NCBI GenBank assembly: GCA_002441865.1
Contig: DJNY01000104.1
Coordinates: forward strand, 6,199-28,577
DNA length: 22,379 nt
Direction: 5' to 3'
Origin: Lachnospiraceae bacterium UBA6452
GTDB taxonomy: Bacteria > Bacillota > Clostridia > Lachnospirales > Lachnospiraceae
Below the pieces are notes generated by a model. It saw only the letters and a program-made list of their open reading frames with translations. It was not told the origin of the DNA and did no database searches. Made by a program: the position numbers and the translations under genes. Below, one piece after another: positions 1 through 8,767 of this stretch (the stretch's first letter is position 1; each line of letters begins with the position of its first letter).

Positions 1-684
1 TGTATGGTAGATAACTGCTACGGCGAATTTGTAGAACGGATCGAGCCTGTGGAAGTAGGAGCAGACATGGTCGTTGGCTCCCTGATCAAGAATCCGGGCG
101 GCGGTCTGGCACCGATCGGCGGTTATATCGCCGGCAGGAAAGAATGTGTGGAAAACGCTGCTTACAGACTGACCTCTCCGGGACTGGGAAAAGAAGTAGG
201 TGCATCCCTTGGCGTACTGCCTGCTTTTTATCAGGGTCTGTTTTTAGCACCGACAGTAACGGCAAGTGCACTAAAGGGAGCAATCTTTGCAGCCAATATT
301 TTTGAAACACTCGGTTTTTCCGTTGTACCGGATGCAAAAGAAGACCGCTTTGACATCATTCAGGCAATCACCTTTGGAAAACCGGAGGCTGTGATCTCTT
401 TCTGTAAAGGAATCCAGGCTGCGGCAAGTGTGGACAGCCACCTTTCACCGGAACCGTGGGATATGCCGGGCTATGACGCACCGGTCATTATGGCGGCAGG
501 AGCTTTTGTTTCCGGCTCTTCGATCGAACTTTCCGCAGACGGACCGATCAAGTCGCCGTATGCGGTTTACATGCAGGGCGGACTGACCTTCCCACATGCG
601 AAAATTGGCATGCTGAAAGCATTGCAAAACCTGAAAAATGACGGCATTTTGACGAAAGAACAGTGCGAAAGAATGACTTTTTAG
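1..684 (+). CDS. Methionine gamma-lyase family PLP protein, C-terminal part (5' end outside window)
   Basis: The reading frame is open from base 1 and ends at TAG 682-684, so about 227 residues of the C-terminal half are present; the family is normally a little over 400 residues. The fragment contains VDNCYGEFVE and then SLIKNPGGGLAPIGGYIAG. The Lys in the IKNPGG motif (residue 30 of the fragment) is the expected Schiff-base lysine for pyridoxal phosphate. This pattern matches the Met_gamma_lyase family, formerly called aluminium resistance protein, a fold-type I PLP group of cystathionine/methionine lyase-like enzymes. The true substrate is not established from sequence. The ATG at base 4 is internal, not the start. 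No clear terminator follows; an 91-base gap leads to the DUF4321 gene. Confidence 0.85.
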   Translation, partial: CMVDNCYGEFVERIEPVEVGADMVVGSLIKNPGGGLAPIGGYIAGRKECVENAAYRLTSPGLGKEVGASLGVLPAFYQGLFLAPTVTASALKGAIFAANIFETLGFSVVPDAKEDRFDIIQAITFGKPEAVISFCKGIQAAASVDSHLSPEPWDMPGYDAPVIMAAGAFVSGSSIELSADGPIKSPYAVYMQGGLTFPHAKIGMLKALQNLKNDGILTKEQCERMTF

Positions 685-708
685 TCGAAAAAAAATAAAC
701 GAATTTTA

Positions 709-737
709 TATACATACTTTTTTGGGTGTGATAAGAT
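709..737 (+). promoter_or_regulatory. Possible extended -10 promoter before the DUF4321/radC/mre operon
   Basis: In the AT-rich gap after the first gene, TATACA (709-714; 4 of 6 matches to the -35 consensus) is followed after 17 bases by TAAGAT (732-737), which is preceded by TG at 729-730 as in an extended -10 element. This is the only reasonable promoter candidate I found before the cell-shape gene run. The match is moderate, so this is a suggestion only. Confidence 0.35.
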
Positions 738-775
738 ATATCTAGTGTGATGATACAAAAGAAGTGGAGGATACC

Positions 776-1015
776 ATGAGAAGCAAGAACAGCTGGGCTC
801 TTTTATTGATGATGTTGACAGGAATTGTAATAGGTGGGCTTTTGGGACAGCTTCTTCCGTCAAGTTTTCTGAATTACGGGCAGAGCTTCGGACTGACATC
901 GCCGATCGTACTGGATCTTGGCATTTTGGTGCTGACCTTTGGTCTGACGATCCATATCACGGTTGCGAGCATCATCGGAATGGTACTTGCCATTATTTTA
1001 TATCGTTTCCTGTAA
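776..1015 (+). CDS. DUF4321 small membrane protein
   Basis: This 79-residue protein begins MRSKNSWALLLMM and ends in YRFL. It has a hydrophobic segment at about residues 7-29 and a longer hydrophobic stretch at about 45-77, consistent with two or three membrane spans and very short loops. Size and pattern fit the DUF4321 family of Clostridia, which has no known function. I chose ATG 776 because GTGGAGG (764-770) sits 5 bases upstream; the in-frame GTG at 764 is part of that ribosome binding site. It lies just ahead of radC and the mre genes and is probably cotranscribed with them, so a role linked to the envelope is possible but unproven. Confidence 0.8.
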   Translation: MRSKNSWALLLMMLTGIVIGGLLGQLLPSSFLNYGQSFGLTSPIVLDLGILVLTFGLTIHITVASIIGMVLAIILYRFL

Positions 1016-1032
1016 AGCAGAGTGGGAGCTGC

Positions 1033-1743
1033 TTGTCTGGGGCAAAACAGAATATGTATCAGACAAAAGAAAACGGAACGATACAGTCGCTACCCTATGA
1101 TAAATTTTTACAGCAGGGAGCGGAAGGACTGACAGAAGAAGAACTGATCGCGATCATATTGCGGACAGGCACCAGAGGTGAGGATGCCCTGACGCTTGCC
1201 TGCAGGGTTTTATCCGTCTGTGATAAGAGACAGGGCATTTTAGGACTGCATCATGTGACGCTGGATCAGCTCATGCAGGTGAAAGGGATCGGGATTGTCA
1301 AGGCAGTCAAGCTGAAAGCGATCGCCGAGCTGTCCCGCAGAATGGCAGTTGCCCGGGTGGAAAAGGATGCGGTATTCCGCAATCCGCAGGTTGTGGCACA
1401 GGCTTATATGGAACGGCTGCGTCATCTGGAAAAAGAGCATTGTATCGCACTGTATCTGGACACAAAAGACAGCAGGATAAAAGATGTCGAGTTGTCTATA
1501 GGTAACATTAATTCATCCATTATGTCTGCCAGAGAATTATTTCGGCAGGCACTTTTATGTAATGCCGCATCGGTGATCATCATGCATAATCATCCGAGCG
1601 GAGATCCGACACCGAGCAGGGAAGATCTGCTTCTGACGGAACGGATCGGACAGGCGGCATCGATCATGGAAATTCCGTTACTTGACCATATTATTATCGG
1701 GGATAATACGTATATCAGTTTAAAGGAGAAAGGAGTTTTATAA
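1033..1743 (+). CDS. radC: RadC/JAB-domain protein (DNA repair protein RadC family)
   Basis: The protein has an N-terminal helix-hairpin-helix region (QVKGIGIVKAVKLKAIAEL) and a C-terminal JAB/MPN-like domain with a complete zinc-metalloprotease signature HxH-x7-S-x2-D, seen in MHNHPSGDPTPSREDL. The family is named for DNA repair, but that role is doubtful and the biochemical function is unresolved. Length (229-236 aa) is normal. The start is uncertain. TTG 1033 has GGGAG (1024-1028) only 4 bases upstream; ATG 1054 gives a typical RadC N-terminus (MYQTKENG) but lacks a good ribosome binding site. The stop codon abuts the mreB start with no gap. Location immediately before mreB is the common arrangement in Bacillota. 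Confidence 0.9.
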   Translation: MSGAKQNMYQTKENGTIQSLPYDKFLQQGAEGLTEEELIAIILRTGTRGEDALTLACRVLSVCDKRQGILGLHHVTLDQLMQVKGIGIVKAVKLKAIAELSRRMAVARVEKDAVFRNPQVVAQAYMERLRHLEKEHCIALYLDTKDSRIKDVELSIGNINSSIMSARELFRQALLCNAASVIIMHNHPSGDPTPSREDLLLTERIGQAASIMEIPLLDHIIIGDNTYISLKEKGVL

Positions 1744-2763
1744 ATGGCTTCGAGCGCATATGGTATCGATCTTGGTACCTGTAACATTAAAATTTACGGA
1801 AAAGGTGATGAGTCGGTTTTCTGCCAGAAAAACATCATCGCGATTGAAAATAAGGACATCCTGTTTGCTTATGGAGATGAGGCGTTTGATATGTACGAAA
1901 AAGCGCCGGGAAATATCCACATTTCCTATCCGCTGTGCAACGGCGTGATCGCAGACATTAAAAATATGCAGACACTTGTAAGATGCTTTATATCCGATCT
2001 GGGCGGTGGCAGCATCAAGCCTGCGGATTATTATATTGCGGTTCCGACCGATGTGACAGAGGTTGAGAAGAGAGCCTTTTATGATCTTGTTAAAAATGCA
2101 AATGTCAAGGCAAAGCGTGTTATGGTCGTGGAAAAAGCGATCGCGGACGGTCTTGGACTGGATATTGATGTGAAAAACTCACAGGGTGTGCTGATCGTCG
2201 ATGTCGGTTTTGATACAACGGAAATTTCCATTCTTTCTCTGGGTGGTATCGTACTGAGCAAGCTGATCAAGGTCGGCGGACAGAAATTTGATGATGCGAT
2301 CCGTGCAGCTGTCAGAAAAGAGTACAGCCTGATCATCGGTGGCAAGACAGCGGAAAAGGTAAAAACTTCTCTGGCTTCTCTGGAGGAGCAGGGAAAGAAC
2401 GCACTTGTTTACGGCCGTGATATCGTAACAGGCCTTCCGGTAGAGCGTGAGATTCCGACAGATCTTGCACTGGACAGCTTAAAAGAGCATTTTAATTCGA
2501 TCATTGATAATATCAAAGTCATTCTGGAGCGTACGCCACCGGAACTGGCTGCCGATATTTACAGACAGGGTATTTATCTGACCGGCGGAGCATGTCAGGT
2601 CAGCCATCTGGCACAGCTGATCGCCAGCGGAACAGGGCTGAAAGTCAATGTGGCAGAGCATCCGGTGGAAAGCGTTGCGCTGGGGCTTGCCCGTGTCATT
2701 AAGGATGATAATTACAAATCAGTTGCCTATGCCATCGAAGGAATGGGCAATGGAGGAAAATAA
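1744..2763 (+). CDS. mreB: Rod shape-determining protein, MreB/Mbl family (divergent)
   Basis: This is a 339-residue actin-like ATPase that would form membrane-associated filaments guiding lateral wall synthesis. The phosphate-1 loop GIDLGTCNIKIY lies near the N-terminus. Other family landmarks are AVPTDVTEVEKRAF, SLGGIVLSKLIKVGGQKFDDAI, IGGKTAEKVK and LTGGACQVSHL. The phosphate-2 motif, usually DIGGGTTE, reads DVGFDTTE at residues 153-160, and the usual EEPMAA stretch reads VEKAIADGL. The gene starts directly after the radC stop, and its stop overlaps the mreC start (TAATG). GGAG at the end of radC (around 1725) provides the ribosome binding site. A divergent cytoskeletal MreB is the best call; a DnaK/FtsA relative is unlikely because of the mreC and mreD neighbours. 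Confidence 0.92.
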   Translation: MASSAYGIDLGTCNIKIYGKGDESVFCQKNIIAIENKDILFAYGDEAFDMYEKAPGNIHISYPLCNGVIADIKNMQTLVRCFISDLGGGSIKPADYYIAVPTDVTEVEKRAFYDLVKNANVKAKRVMVVEKAIADGLGLDIDVKNSQGVLIVDVGFDTTEISILSLGGIVLSKLIKVGGQKFDDAIRAAVRKEYSLIIGGKTAEKVKTSLASLEEQGKNALVYGRDIVTGLPVEREIPTDLALDSLKEHFNSIIDNIKVILERTPPELAADIYRQGIYLTGGACQVSHLAQLIASGTGLKVNVAEHPVESVALGLARVIKDDNYKSVAYAIEGMGNGGK

Positions 2764-3632
2764 TGAGAAGAAAACGGCAGAAGTTTACGATTCCAAGTAA
2801 ATACTTATTGCTGATCATGACTTGTGTCTGCGTTTTATTTATGGCAGTTACCTTTTTTACGGATTTTCTGGCTTCTCCGCTCAGCAATTTTGCAGGTGGT
2901 GTGATCCTGCCTTTTCAGTCGGGGATCAGTAAAGTCGGTTCCTGGATGAGCGTCCGTTCCCGGGAACTGAAATCCATCCGGGACATCATGCAGGAAAATG
3001 AAGCGCTGCAGGCACAGGTGGATGCACTGACGATTGAAAACAACTCCCTGCAGCAGGATAAATACGAGCTGAACAATTTGCGGGAATTATACAAGCTGGA
3101 TGAAGAATATGCGGATTATCAGAAAGTCGGAGCCCGCGTGGTATCAAAGGAAGCAGGAAACTGGTTTCATTCCTTTGTAATCAATAAAGGAAGTCTGGAC
3201 GGGCTGGAGCCAGATATGAATGTCATGGCGGGAAGCGGTCTGGTCGGTCATATCACAGAAGTAGGAGATCACTGGGCAAAGGTCATGTCCATTATCGATG
3301 ATAACTCCAATGTCAGTGCCATGGTGCTTTCCACAGAGGACAGCTGTATTGTACAGGGCAATCTGGAAACAATGGATCAGGGTGTGATCACGTTCTCCAA
3401 GCTTGTGAACGGAGAAACGGCAGTCAAAGAAGGAGATAAGGTTGTAACGTCTTATATCAGTACCAAGTATCTGCCGGGTATTCTGATCGGCTATGTGACA
3501 CAGATCCAGTCGGATTCCAACAATCTGACAAGTTCCGGTACGATTACCCCGGCAGTTGACTTTGCGCATCTGGAAGAGGTCCTTGTGATCACTGACCAGA
3601 AGGCGTCTTATACAGAAGCAGGTGAAAACTGA
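2763..3632 (+). CDS. mreC: Rod shape-determining protein MreC
   Basis: This 289-residue protein has a basic N-terminus (MRRKRQKF), one membrane span at about residues 15-35, and a coiled coil at about 65-110 (MQENEALQAQVDALTIENN region). The extracytoplasmic beta-rich domain that follows includes GSLDGLEPDMNVMAGSGLVG and the conserved LPGILIGYV near the end. MreC links cytoplasmic MreB to the periplasmic-side domains of PBP2 and MreD in the elongation complex. The start is set by GGAGG in TGGAGGAAAATAATG. It overlaps mreB by one base and mreD by one base (TGATG), so the three are likely translationally coupled. Confidence 0.95.
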   Translation: MRRKRQKFTIPSKYLLLIMTCVCVLFMAVTFFTDFLASPLSNFAGGVILPFQSGISKVGSWMSVRSRELKSIRDIMQENEALQAQVDALTIENNSLQQDKYELNNLRELYKLDEEYADYQKVGARVVSKEAGNWFHSFVINKGSLDGLEPDMNVMAGSGLVGHITEVGDHWAKVMSIIDDNSNVSAMVLSTEDSCIVQGNLETMDQGVITFSKLVNGETAVKEGDKVVTSYISTKYLPGILIGYVTQIQSDSNNLTSSGTITPAVDFAHLEEVLVITDQKASYTEAGEN

Positions 3633-4150
3633 TGAAACGGAATATTTTTATTATCATAACAGTCCTGCTGTGTTTTATCCTGCAGTCTACCGTTTTCCGG
3701 TGGCTTGCATTCGGTGGGATCGCACCGAATCTGCTGGTGATCATCACGGCGACTTTCGGATTTATGTGCGGACAGAAATGCGGTCTCTGGGTCGGGTTCT
3801 TTTCCGGTCTGTTATATGATATTTTTTTCGGGAATGTTTTATGCTTTTATGCACTTATCTTTATGTATCTTGGCTTTGCAAACGGATATTTTAAGCAGAT
3901 CTTTTTTAAAGAGGATATCAAGCTGCCAATCCTTCTGATCACGCTCAGTGATCTTTCTTACGGTCTGGTCAGCTACATATTGCTTTTCCTGCTGCGGGGC
4001 AGATTCCATTTCCTGCACTATCTGATGCATGTGATAGTACCGGAGATCATTTATACAGTTTTGGTAACACTGATCCTGTATCCGCTGATCCGTATGATCA
4101 ACGGAAAACTGGACAGAACAGAAAAAAGGAGCGAGGACGGTTTTGCTTAA
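3632..4150 (+). CDS. mreD: Rod shape-determining protein MreD
   Basis: This 172-residue, strongly hydrophobic protein has about five or six predicted membrane spans, beginning with IFIIITVLLCFILQSTVF. FGGIAPNLLVIITATFGFM and GLWVGFFSGLLYDIFFGN match the MreD family pattern, including the G-x-x-x-G-L-x-x-D segment. It is the integral membrane partner of MreC and PBP2 in the elongasome. The ATG overlaps the mreC stop and its last 8 bases overlap the PBP2 start, supporting coupled translation. The sequence is short and hydrophobic, but position between mreC and PBP2 makes the assignment firm. Confidence 0.93.
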   Translation: MKRNIFIIITVLLCFILQSTVFRWLAFGGIAPNLLVIITATFGFMCGQKCGLWVGFFSGLLYDIFFGNVLCFYALIFMYLGFANGYFKQIFFKEDIKLPILLITLSDLSYGLVSYILLFLLRGRFHFLHYLMHVIVPEIIYTVLVTLILYPLIRMINGKLDRTEKRSEDGFA

Positions 4151-7013
4151 ATCGATAAAAGAATCTGTGATCAATATGATAACGTCGAGGGTTTTCGTAC
4201 TGATCATTGTGTTTAGCTGTCTGGCAGGGATTCTGATCTATCGCCTCTTTTCTCTTCAGATCGTACATGGGGAAGAATACCTGGACGGTTTTAAACTGAA
4301 GATCAGAAAGGAACGAACGATCGCCAGTACAAGAGGTAATATTTACGACCGTAACGGCGAACTGCTTGCCTATAATGAGCTGGCATATTCCGTTACGATA
4401 GAAGATGTATATGAGTCCGGCAGGACGAAAAACGATCAGCTGAACGGAACAATATCACGTCTGATCGATATGATCGAAGAAAATAACGACAAGATCATCA
4501 ATGATTTTGATATTGTTCTGGATGAAAACAACCAATATGCTTTTACGGTGGAGGGAAAAGCGCTGCTGCGTTTCCTGGCAGATATATACGGAAAATCTAA
4601 GACCGAAGATCTGGAATATGCGGAGCGTACTGCCACAGCGGAAGAAGTGATCTCTTATCTGGCAGGCACAAAGAAGTTTGCGATCGGAGAGTATTTAGAT
4701 CCGGACGACAGAAATTCCGATTTCATCGTGGGCAGCGGTTATACAAAAGAAAAGCTGCTGCAGATGGTGACGATCCGATATGCCATGAGTCTGAACAGCT
4801 ATCAGAAATATATTGCGACAACAGTCGCTAAAGATGTTTCTGACGAAACGGTTGCCATGATCATGGAAAATGCAGATGTACTGGATGGCGTGTCCGTGAC
4901 GGAAGATACGATCCGCAAATATGTGGACAGCGTTTATTATTCCCATATTATCGGTTATATCGGTAAGATATCAGATGATGAATACGCGCAGCTTTCCGAA
5001 GAGGATGATAAATATTCCCTGACGGATATCGTCGGTAAATCCGGTATTGAGCAGTATATGGAGACGACGCTGCAGGGTACCAAAGGAACCGAAACGGTTT
5101 ATGTGGATAACATGGGTAAGGTTATTGAAACCAGTGACCGGAAGGAACCGGTTGCGGGCAATAATGTTTATCTGACGATTGATATGAATCTGCAGAAAGC
5201 GGTGTATAACCTGCTGGAACAGAAGATCGCGGGTATTCTGGTATCCAAGATCCGTAATAGCAAGGAATTTACACTGGGAGAAAATGAATCGGCAAGTAAG
5301 CTGCAGATCCCGATTTATGATGTATATTTTGCATTATTTAACAATGGTGTGATTGATACCGGTAATTTCCAGAAAGATACTGCCAAAGATACAGAAAAGG
5401 CGGTATACCAGACGTTTCTGAATAAGCAGGCTTCCGTGGTGGATACGCTGCATACCGAGCTTGCGGCCAATGCTACGACTTATAATAATCTCTCCCTGGA
5501 ATATCAGGTATATGAGCTTGCGATCGTTTCCATGCTGGAAGATAACGGCGTGATCATGACAGATGAGATCGACAAGGAGGACAGCACCTACCTTGCCTGG
5601 AAAAAGGATGAAGTGATCAGTCTGCAGGAATATCTGACGTATCTGATCTCCAAAGGCTGGGTCGATATCACAAAACTTTCACTGGAATCCCAGTATTCCG
5701 ATTCCGAAGAGATCTATGCACGCCTGATCGACTACATTGACGAAAATCTGGTAAAGGATTCTTATTTTAACAAGCGGCTTTATAAATATATGCTGCTGGA
5801 TGATCAGATCACGGGCGCACAGGTATGTATGCTGTTATTTGAACAGAATATCATAGATGGCACAGATGAGGAAAAACAGGCAGTATTAAGCGGCAGTAAA
5901 TCCGCTTACAGCTTTATGCTGGAGAAGATTGAAAATCTGGATATCACGCCTGCGCAGCTGGCACTGGATCCATGTTCCGGTTCCTGCGTGGTAACGGATA
6001 CCGAAACAGGAGAGGTACTTGCCCTTGTAACATATCCGGGCTATGACAACAACCGGCTGACAAATTCGATCGATTCCGATTATTATAATAAGATCTATTA
6101 CGATCTGTCACAGCCGATGTGGAACTATGCAACGCAGCAGTTATCTGCACCCGGTTCTACCTTCAAGATGGTATCGGCGGCGACAGCACTGGAAAATAAT
6201 GTTGTGGGGCTGAATGAGACGATCACCTGTAAGGGAACCTGGGATACATTAAGTCCGCCGGCGCGATGCTGGATCGCACCGAACGGTTCGCACGGACCGC
6301 TTGATATTTCAGGGGCGATCGAACATTCCTGTAACTATTTCTTCTATGAAGTGGGTTATCGTTTGAGCCGTAATAACGGCGTTTATGATAGCGATACCGG
6401 ACTGGAAAAACTGGCTTATTATGCCGATCAGTTCGGACTTTCAGACAAATCCGGCGTGGAGATTTCGGAGAGTGCACCAAAGGTATCCGACTTTGATGCG
6501 ATCCGTTCTGCGATCGGACAGGGTACAAACAACTATTCAACGGTTGGACTGGCAAGATATGTGACGACAGTTGCAAACAGTGGAAACTGTTACAACCTGA
6601 GCCTGCTTTCCAAAGCGACAGATGCGGACGGCAATCTGATTGCCGACTATACACCGGCGCTGCGGAATACGGTCGATCTGAAGCAGAGTACATGGGATGC
6701 CATTCATCTGGGCATGCGTAAGGTTGTGGAAGACAAGGATTACTACAAAGATCTGTCTATCCAGGTTGCGGGAAAAACAGGTACGGCGCAGGAAAACAGA
6801 AAACGTGCAAACCACGCCCTGTTTGTATGCTATGCACCGTATGAGCAGCCTCAGATCGCAATCGCAACCAGAATTGCATTCGGGTATGCTTCCGATTATG
6901 CAGCACAGGTGACAAAAGATATTGTGAAGTACTACTTTAAGCTGGAGGATGAATCCAGTCTGATCACCGGTACTGCAGAAGATACCAATGTGGTACAGAG
7001 CGCAGGAGACTAA
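4143..7013 (+). CDS. mrdA: Penicillin-binding protein 2 (elongation transpeptidase) with large insertion
   Basis: This 956-residue protein is much longer than the usual 600-720 for PBP2. It has a short cytoplasmic tail and one membrane span (about residues 18-38), then a PBP dimer domain with RGNIYDRNGELLAYNE. A transpeptidase domain carries all three active-site motifs: S672-T-F-K675, S729-C-N731 and K878-T-G-T. Between LTIDMNLQKAV (about 344-354) and the usual VVTDTETGEVLALVTYPGYD (from about 616) lie about 245 extra residues, rich in acidic and helical sequence. It would cross-link peptidoglycan during elongation with RodA as glycosyltransferase. I chose TTG 4143 because GAGGA (about 4133-4137) lies just upstream and the next ATG (4176) would lack a ribosome binding site. 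Confidence 0.93.
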   Translation: MLKSIKESVINMITSRVFVLIIVFSCLAGILIYRLFSLQIVHGEEYLDGFKLKIRKERTIASTRGNIYDRNGELLAYNELAYSVTIEDVYESGRTKNDQLNGTISRLIDMIEENNDKIINDFDIVLDENNQYAFTVEGKALLRFLADIYGKSKTEDLEYAERTATAEEVISYLAGTKKFAIGEYLDPDDRNSDFIVGSGYTKEKLLQMVTIRYAMSLNSYQKYIATTVAKDVSDETVAMIMENADVLDGVSVTEDTIRKYVDSVYYSHIIGYIGKISDDEYAQLSEEDDKYSLTDIVGKSGIEQYMETTLQGTKGTETVYVDNMGKVIETSDRKEPVAGNNVYLTIDMNLQKAVYNLLEQKIAGILVSKIRNSKEFTLGENESASKLQIPIYDVYFALFNNGVIDTGNFQKDTAKDTEKAVYQTFLNKQASVVDTLHTELAANATTYNNLSLEYQVYELAIVSMLEDNGVIMTDEIDKEDSTYLAWKKDEVISLQEYLTYLISKGWVDITKLSLESQYSDSEEIYARLIDYIDENLVKDSYFNKRLYKYMLLDDQITGAQVCMLLFEQNIIDGTDEEKQAVLSGSKSAYSFMLEKIENLDITPAQLALDPCSGSCVVTDTETGEVLALVTYPGYDNNRLTNSIDSDYYNKIYYDLSQPMWNYATQQLSAPGSTFKMVSAATALENNVVGLNETITCKGTWDTLSPPARCWIAPNGSHGPLDISGAIEHSCNYFFYEVGYRLSRNNGVYDSDTGLEKLAYYADQFGLSDKSGVEISESAPKVSDFDAIRSAIGQGTNNYSTVGLARYVTTVANSGNCYNLSLLSKATDADGNLIADYTPALRNTVDLKQSTWDAIHLGMRKVVEDKDYYKDLSIQVAGKTGTAQENRKRANHALFVCYAPYEQPQIAIATRIAFGYASDYAAQVTKDIVKYYFKLEDESSLITGTAEDTNVVQSAGD

Positions 7014-7041
7014 AACGGACAAAGCTGAAAGAGGTGGTAAC

Positions 7042-7704
7042 ATGAAAGACATAGTCAGACTCAAGAGCTATCCCAATGGCATCAGGATCGTCATTGCGGA
7101 AGATGCCCTCTTCGGAGATGTTCTGGCAGAAGTCTCCGAAAAATTTAAAGATTCCGAACGCTTTTTCGGAAAAGCAAAACTGGCAGTCACCTTTGAAGGC
7201 CGTAAAAATACGCAGGAAGAAGAAGATGCCATTTTGGACACCATACGTCAGGAAAGCAGTGTGAATATCGTCTGTGTGGTGGAAAAAGAAAAAGAGGAAA
7301 GCTTTGAACGTCCGCTGGCACGTTATGAGGAAATGGCACAGGGCGATTTTGCACAGTTTTACCGGGGCAGTCTGTCGGGAAAGAAGATCCTGGAGACAAA
7401 ACAGAGCCTGATCGTGCTCGGAGATGTCTGTAAAGGGAGCTGTGTGATATCCAAAAAGGATATCATCGTTCTGGGAACGCTTTCCGGAAGTGCTTATGCG
7501 GGGGTGGATGGAAACGCCCATTTCATTGCGGCACTTCATATGGAACCGGAATCTGTCCGGATCGGTGAGCACAGAGGAAAATACAAAAGCAAAGGACTGT
7601 TTGGCAGGTCAAAAAAGGACAAGCCGCAGATTGCATATTTAAAAGAGAACGGGATCCAGTTTGAGGATCTTGACCTTACGGAAGAATTACTGCAGGAGCT
7701 GTAA
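7042..7704 (+). CDS. minC: Septum site-determining protein MinC
   Basis: This 220-residue protein has an N-terminal domain (about 1-105) followed by the conserved C-terminal beta-helix domain. Family features in that domain are QSLIVLGDVCKGSCVISKKD, IIVLGTLSGSAYAGVDGN and AHFIAALHMEPESVRIGEHRG. MinC inhibits FtsZ assembly away from mid-cell and is recruited by MinD. GAGGTGG at 7031-7037 sets the ATG at 7042; longer in-frame starts upstream would run into the PBP2 end and lack a ribosome binding site. It lies 28 bases after PBP2 and 41 bases before minD. Confidence 0.95.
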   Translation: MKDIVRLKSYPNGIRIVIAEDALFGDVLAEVSEKFKDSERFFGKAKLAVTFEGRKNTQEEEDAILDTIRQESSVNIVCVVEKEKEESFERPLARYEEMAQGDFAQFYRGSLSGKKILETKQSLIVLGDVCKGSCVISKKDIIVLGTLSGSAYAGVDGNAHFIAALHMEPESVRIGEHRGKYKSKGLFGRSKKDKPQIAYLKENGIQFEDLDLTEELLQEL

Positions 7705-7745
7705 AGCCGGCAGGGGACAAATATTTCATGAGCTGGAGGAAAACT

Positions 7746-8537
7746 ATGAGTGAAGTAATTGTCATTACATCTGGTAAGGGCGGTGTCGGAAAGACTACGA
7801 CATGTGCAAACATTGGAACAGGACTTGCCTGTCAGGGCAAAAAGGTCGTCCTGATCGACACGGATATCGGACTTAGGAATCTGGATGTCGTCATGGGACT
7901 GGAAAACCGGATCGTATATAATCTGGTTGATGTTGTGGAAGGAAACTGCAGGGTAAAGCAGGCGCTGATCAAGGATAAAAGATATCCGGGGCTTTATCTG
8001 CTTCCCTGTGCGCAGACAAGAGATAAAACAGCGGTCAATCCGGAGCAGATGAAAAAGCTGACCGCACAGCTGAAGGAACAGTTTGATTACATACTTCTGG
8101 ACTGCCCGGCGGGAATCGAACAGGGCTTTCAGAATGCGATCGCAGGTGCAGACCGGGCGATCGTTGTAACAACGCCGGAAGTATCGGCCATCCGCGATGC
8201 GGACAGGATCATCGGACTTCTGCATGCGTATGAGGTAGGGAAGATCGATCTGATCGTCAACAGGCTCCGCAATGATATGATCAAGCGCGGCGATATGATG
8301 AGTGTGGCAGATGTGGTAGATATCTTATCGGTGGATCTGCTCGGTGCTGTATATGATGATGAGGCAGTCGTGGTATCAACCAACCACGGAGAGCCGCTTG
8401 TGTGCGGCAATTCCGTAGCCGGAAGAGCCTATATGAATATCTGTAACAGAATTTTGGGACAGGATGTACCACTTCTCGATCTGGAAAAAGAAAAATCGGT
8501 ATGGTTTCGCTTTACCGGTATTTTTCAGAAACTGTAA
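7746..8537 (+). CDS. minD: Septum site-determining ATPase MinD
   Basis: This 263-residue ParA/MinD-type ATPase begins MSEVIVITSGKGGVGKTTT, which contains the deviant Walker A motif with its signature lysine. The switch region DTDIGLRNLDVVMGLENR and the Walker B region DYILLDCPAGIEQGFQNAI are intact. The C-terminus (LEKEKSVWFRFTGIFQKL) looks like the amphipathic membrane-targeting helix. MinD binds the membrane in its ATP form and recruits MinC. The start ATG 7746 has GGAGG (7736-7740) 5 bases upstream; an in-frame ATG at 7728 would include the ribosome binding site in the coding region. Confidence 0.97.
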   Translation: MSEVIVITSGKGGVGKTTTCANIGTGLACQGKKVVLIDTDIGLRNLDVVMGLENRIVYNLVDVVEGNCRVKQALIKDKRYPGLYLLPCAQTRDKTAVNPEQMKKLTAQLKEQFDYILLDCPAGIEQGFQNAIAGADRAIVVTTPEVSAIRDADRIIGLLHAYEVGKIDLIVNRLRNDMIKRGDMMSVADVVDILSVDLLGAVYDDEAVVVSTNHGEPLVCGNSVAGRAYMNICNRILGQDVPLLDLEKEKSVWFRFTGIFQKL

Positions 8538-8551
8538 AGGAGGGGTGGACA

Positions 8552-8767
8552 ATGCGTATCAAATCATTATTTCATAAAAAGAAGTCGAAAGAAGTAGCAA
8601 AAGACAGACTGAAGATATTGCTGATTTCAGACAGAATCAATTGTTCACCGGAAACGATGGAAATGATAAAAAAGGATATTGCAAAGGTATTATCCCGTTA
8701 TATCCAGATTGATCCGGGGAAGATGGAAATTGAAGTGAGCAAACGAAAAATAAATGTATTCTGGTGA
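8552..8767 (+). CDS. minE: Cell division topological specificity factor MinE
   Basis: This 71-residue protein carries the MinE core: KDRLKILLISDR, the segment that can contact MinD as helix or strand, followed by IKKDIAKVLSRYIQIDPGKMEIEV. The short N-terminus MRIKSLFHKKK resembles the membrane-targeting sequence. It is shorter at the C-terminus than the E. coli protein (88 aa), as is common in Clostridia. MinE stimulates the MinD ATPase and drives Min dynamics, so this organism probably uses a Min oscillator or gradient rather than the DivIVA/MinJ type. The start ATG 8552 follows a strong AAAGGAGGGG that overlaps the minD stop. Confidence 0.93.
   Translation: MRIKSLFHKKKSKEVAKDRLKILLISDRINCSPETMEMIKKDIAKVLSRYIQIDPGKMEIEVSKRKINVFW

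Noticed and set aside
6537-7064. Minus-strand open frame (175 codons) across the PBP2 end and minC start
   Set aside because: It overlaps conserved transpeptidase motifs on the other strand and has no independent support.
7536-8225. Long minus-strand open frame (229 codons) opposite minC and minD
   Set aside because: It is the antisense shadow of two firmly identified genes, has no ribosome binding site or family motif, and its protein looks random.
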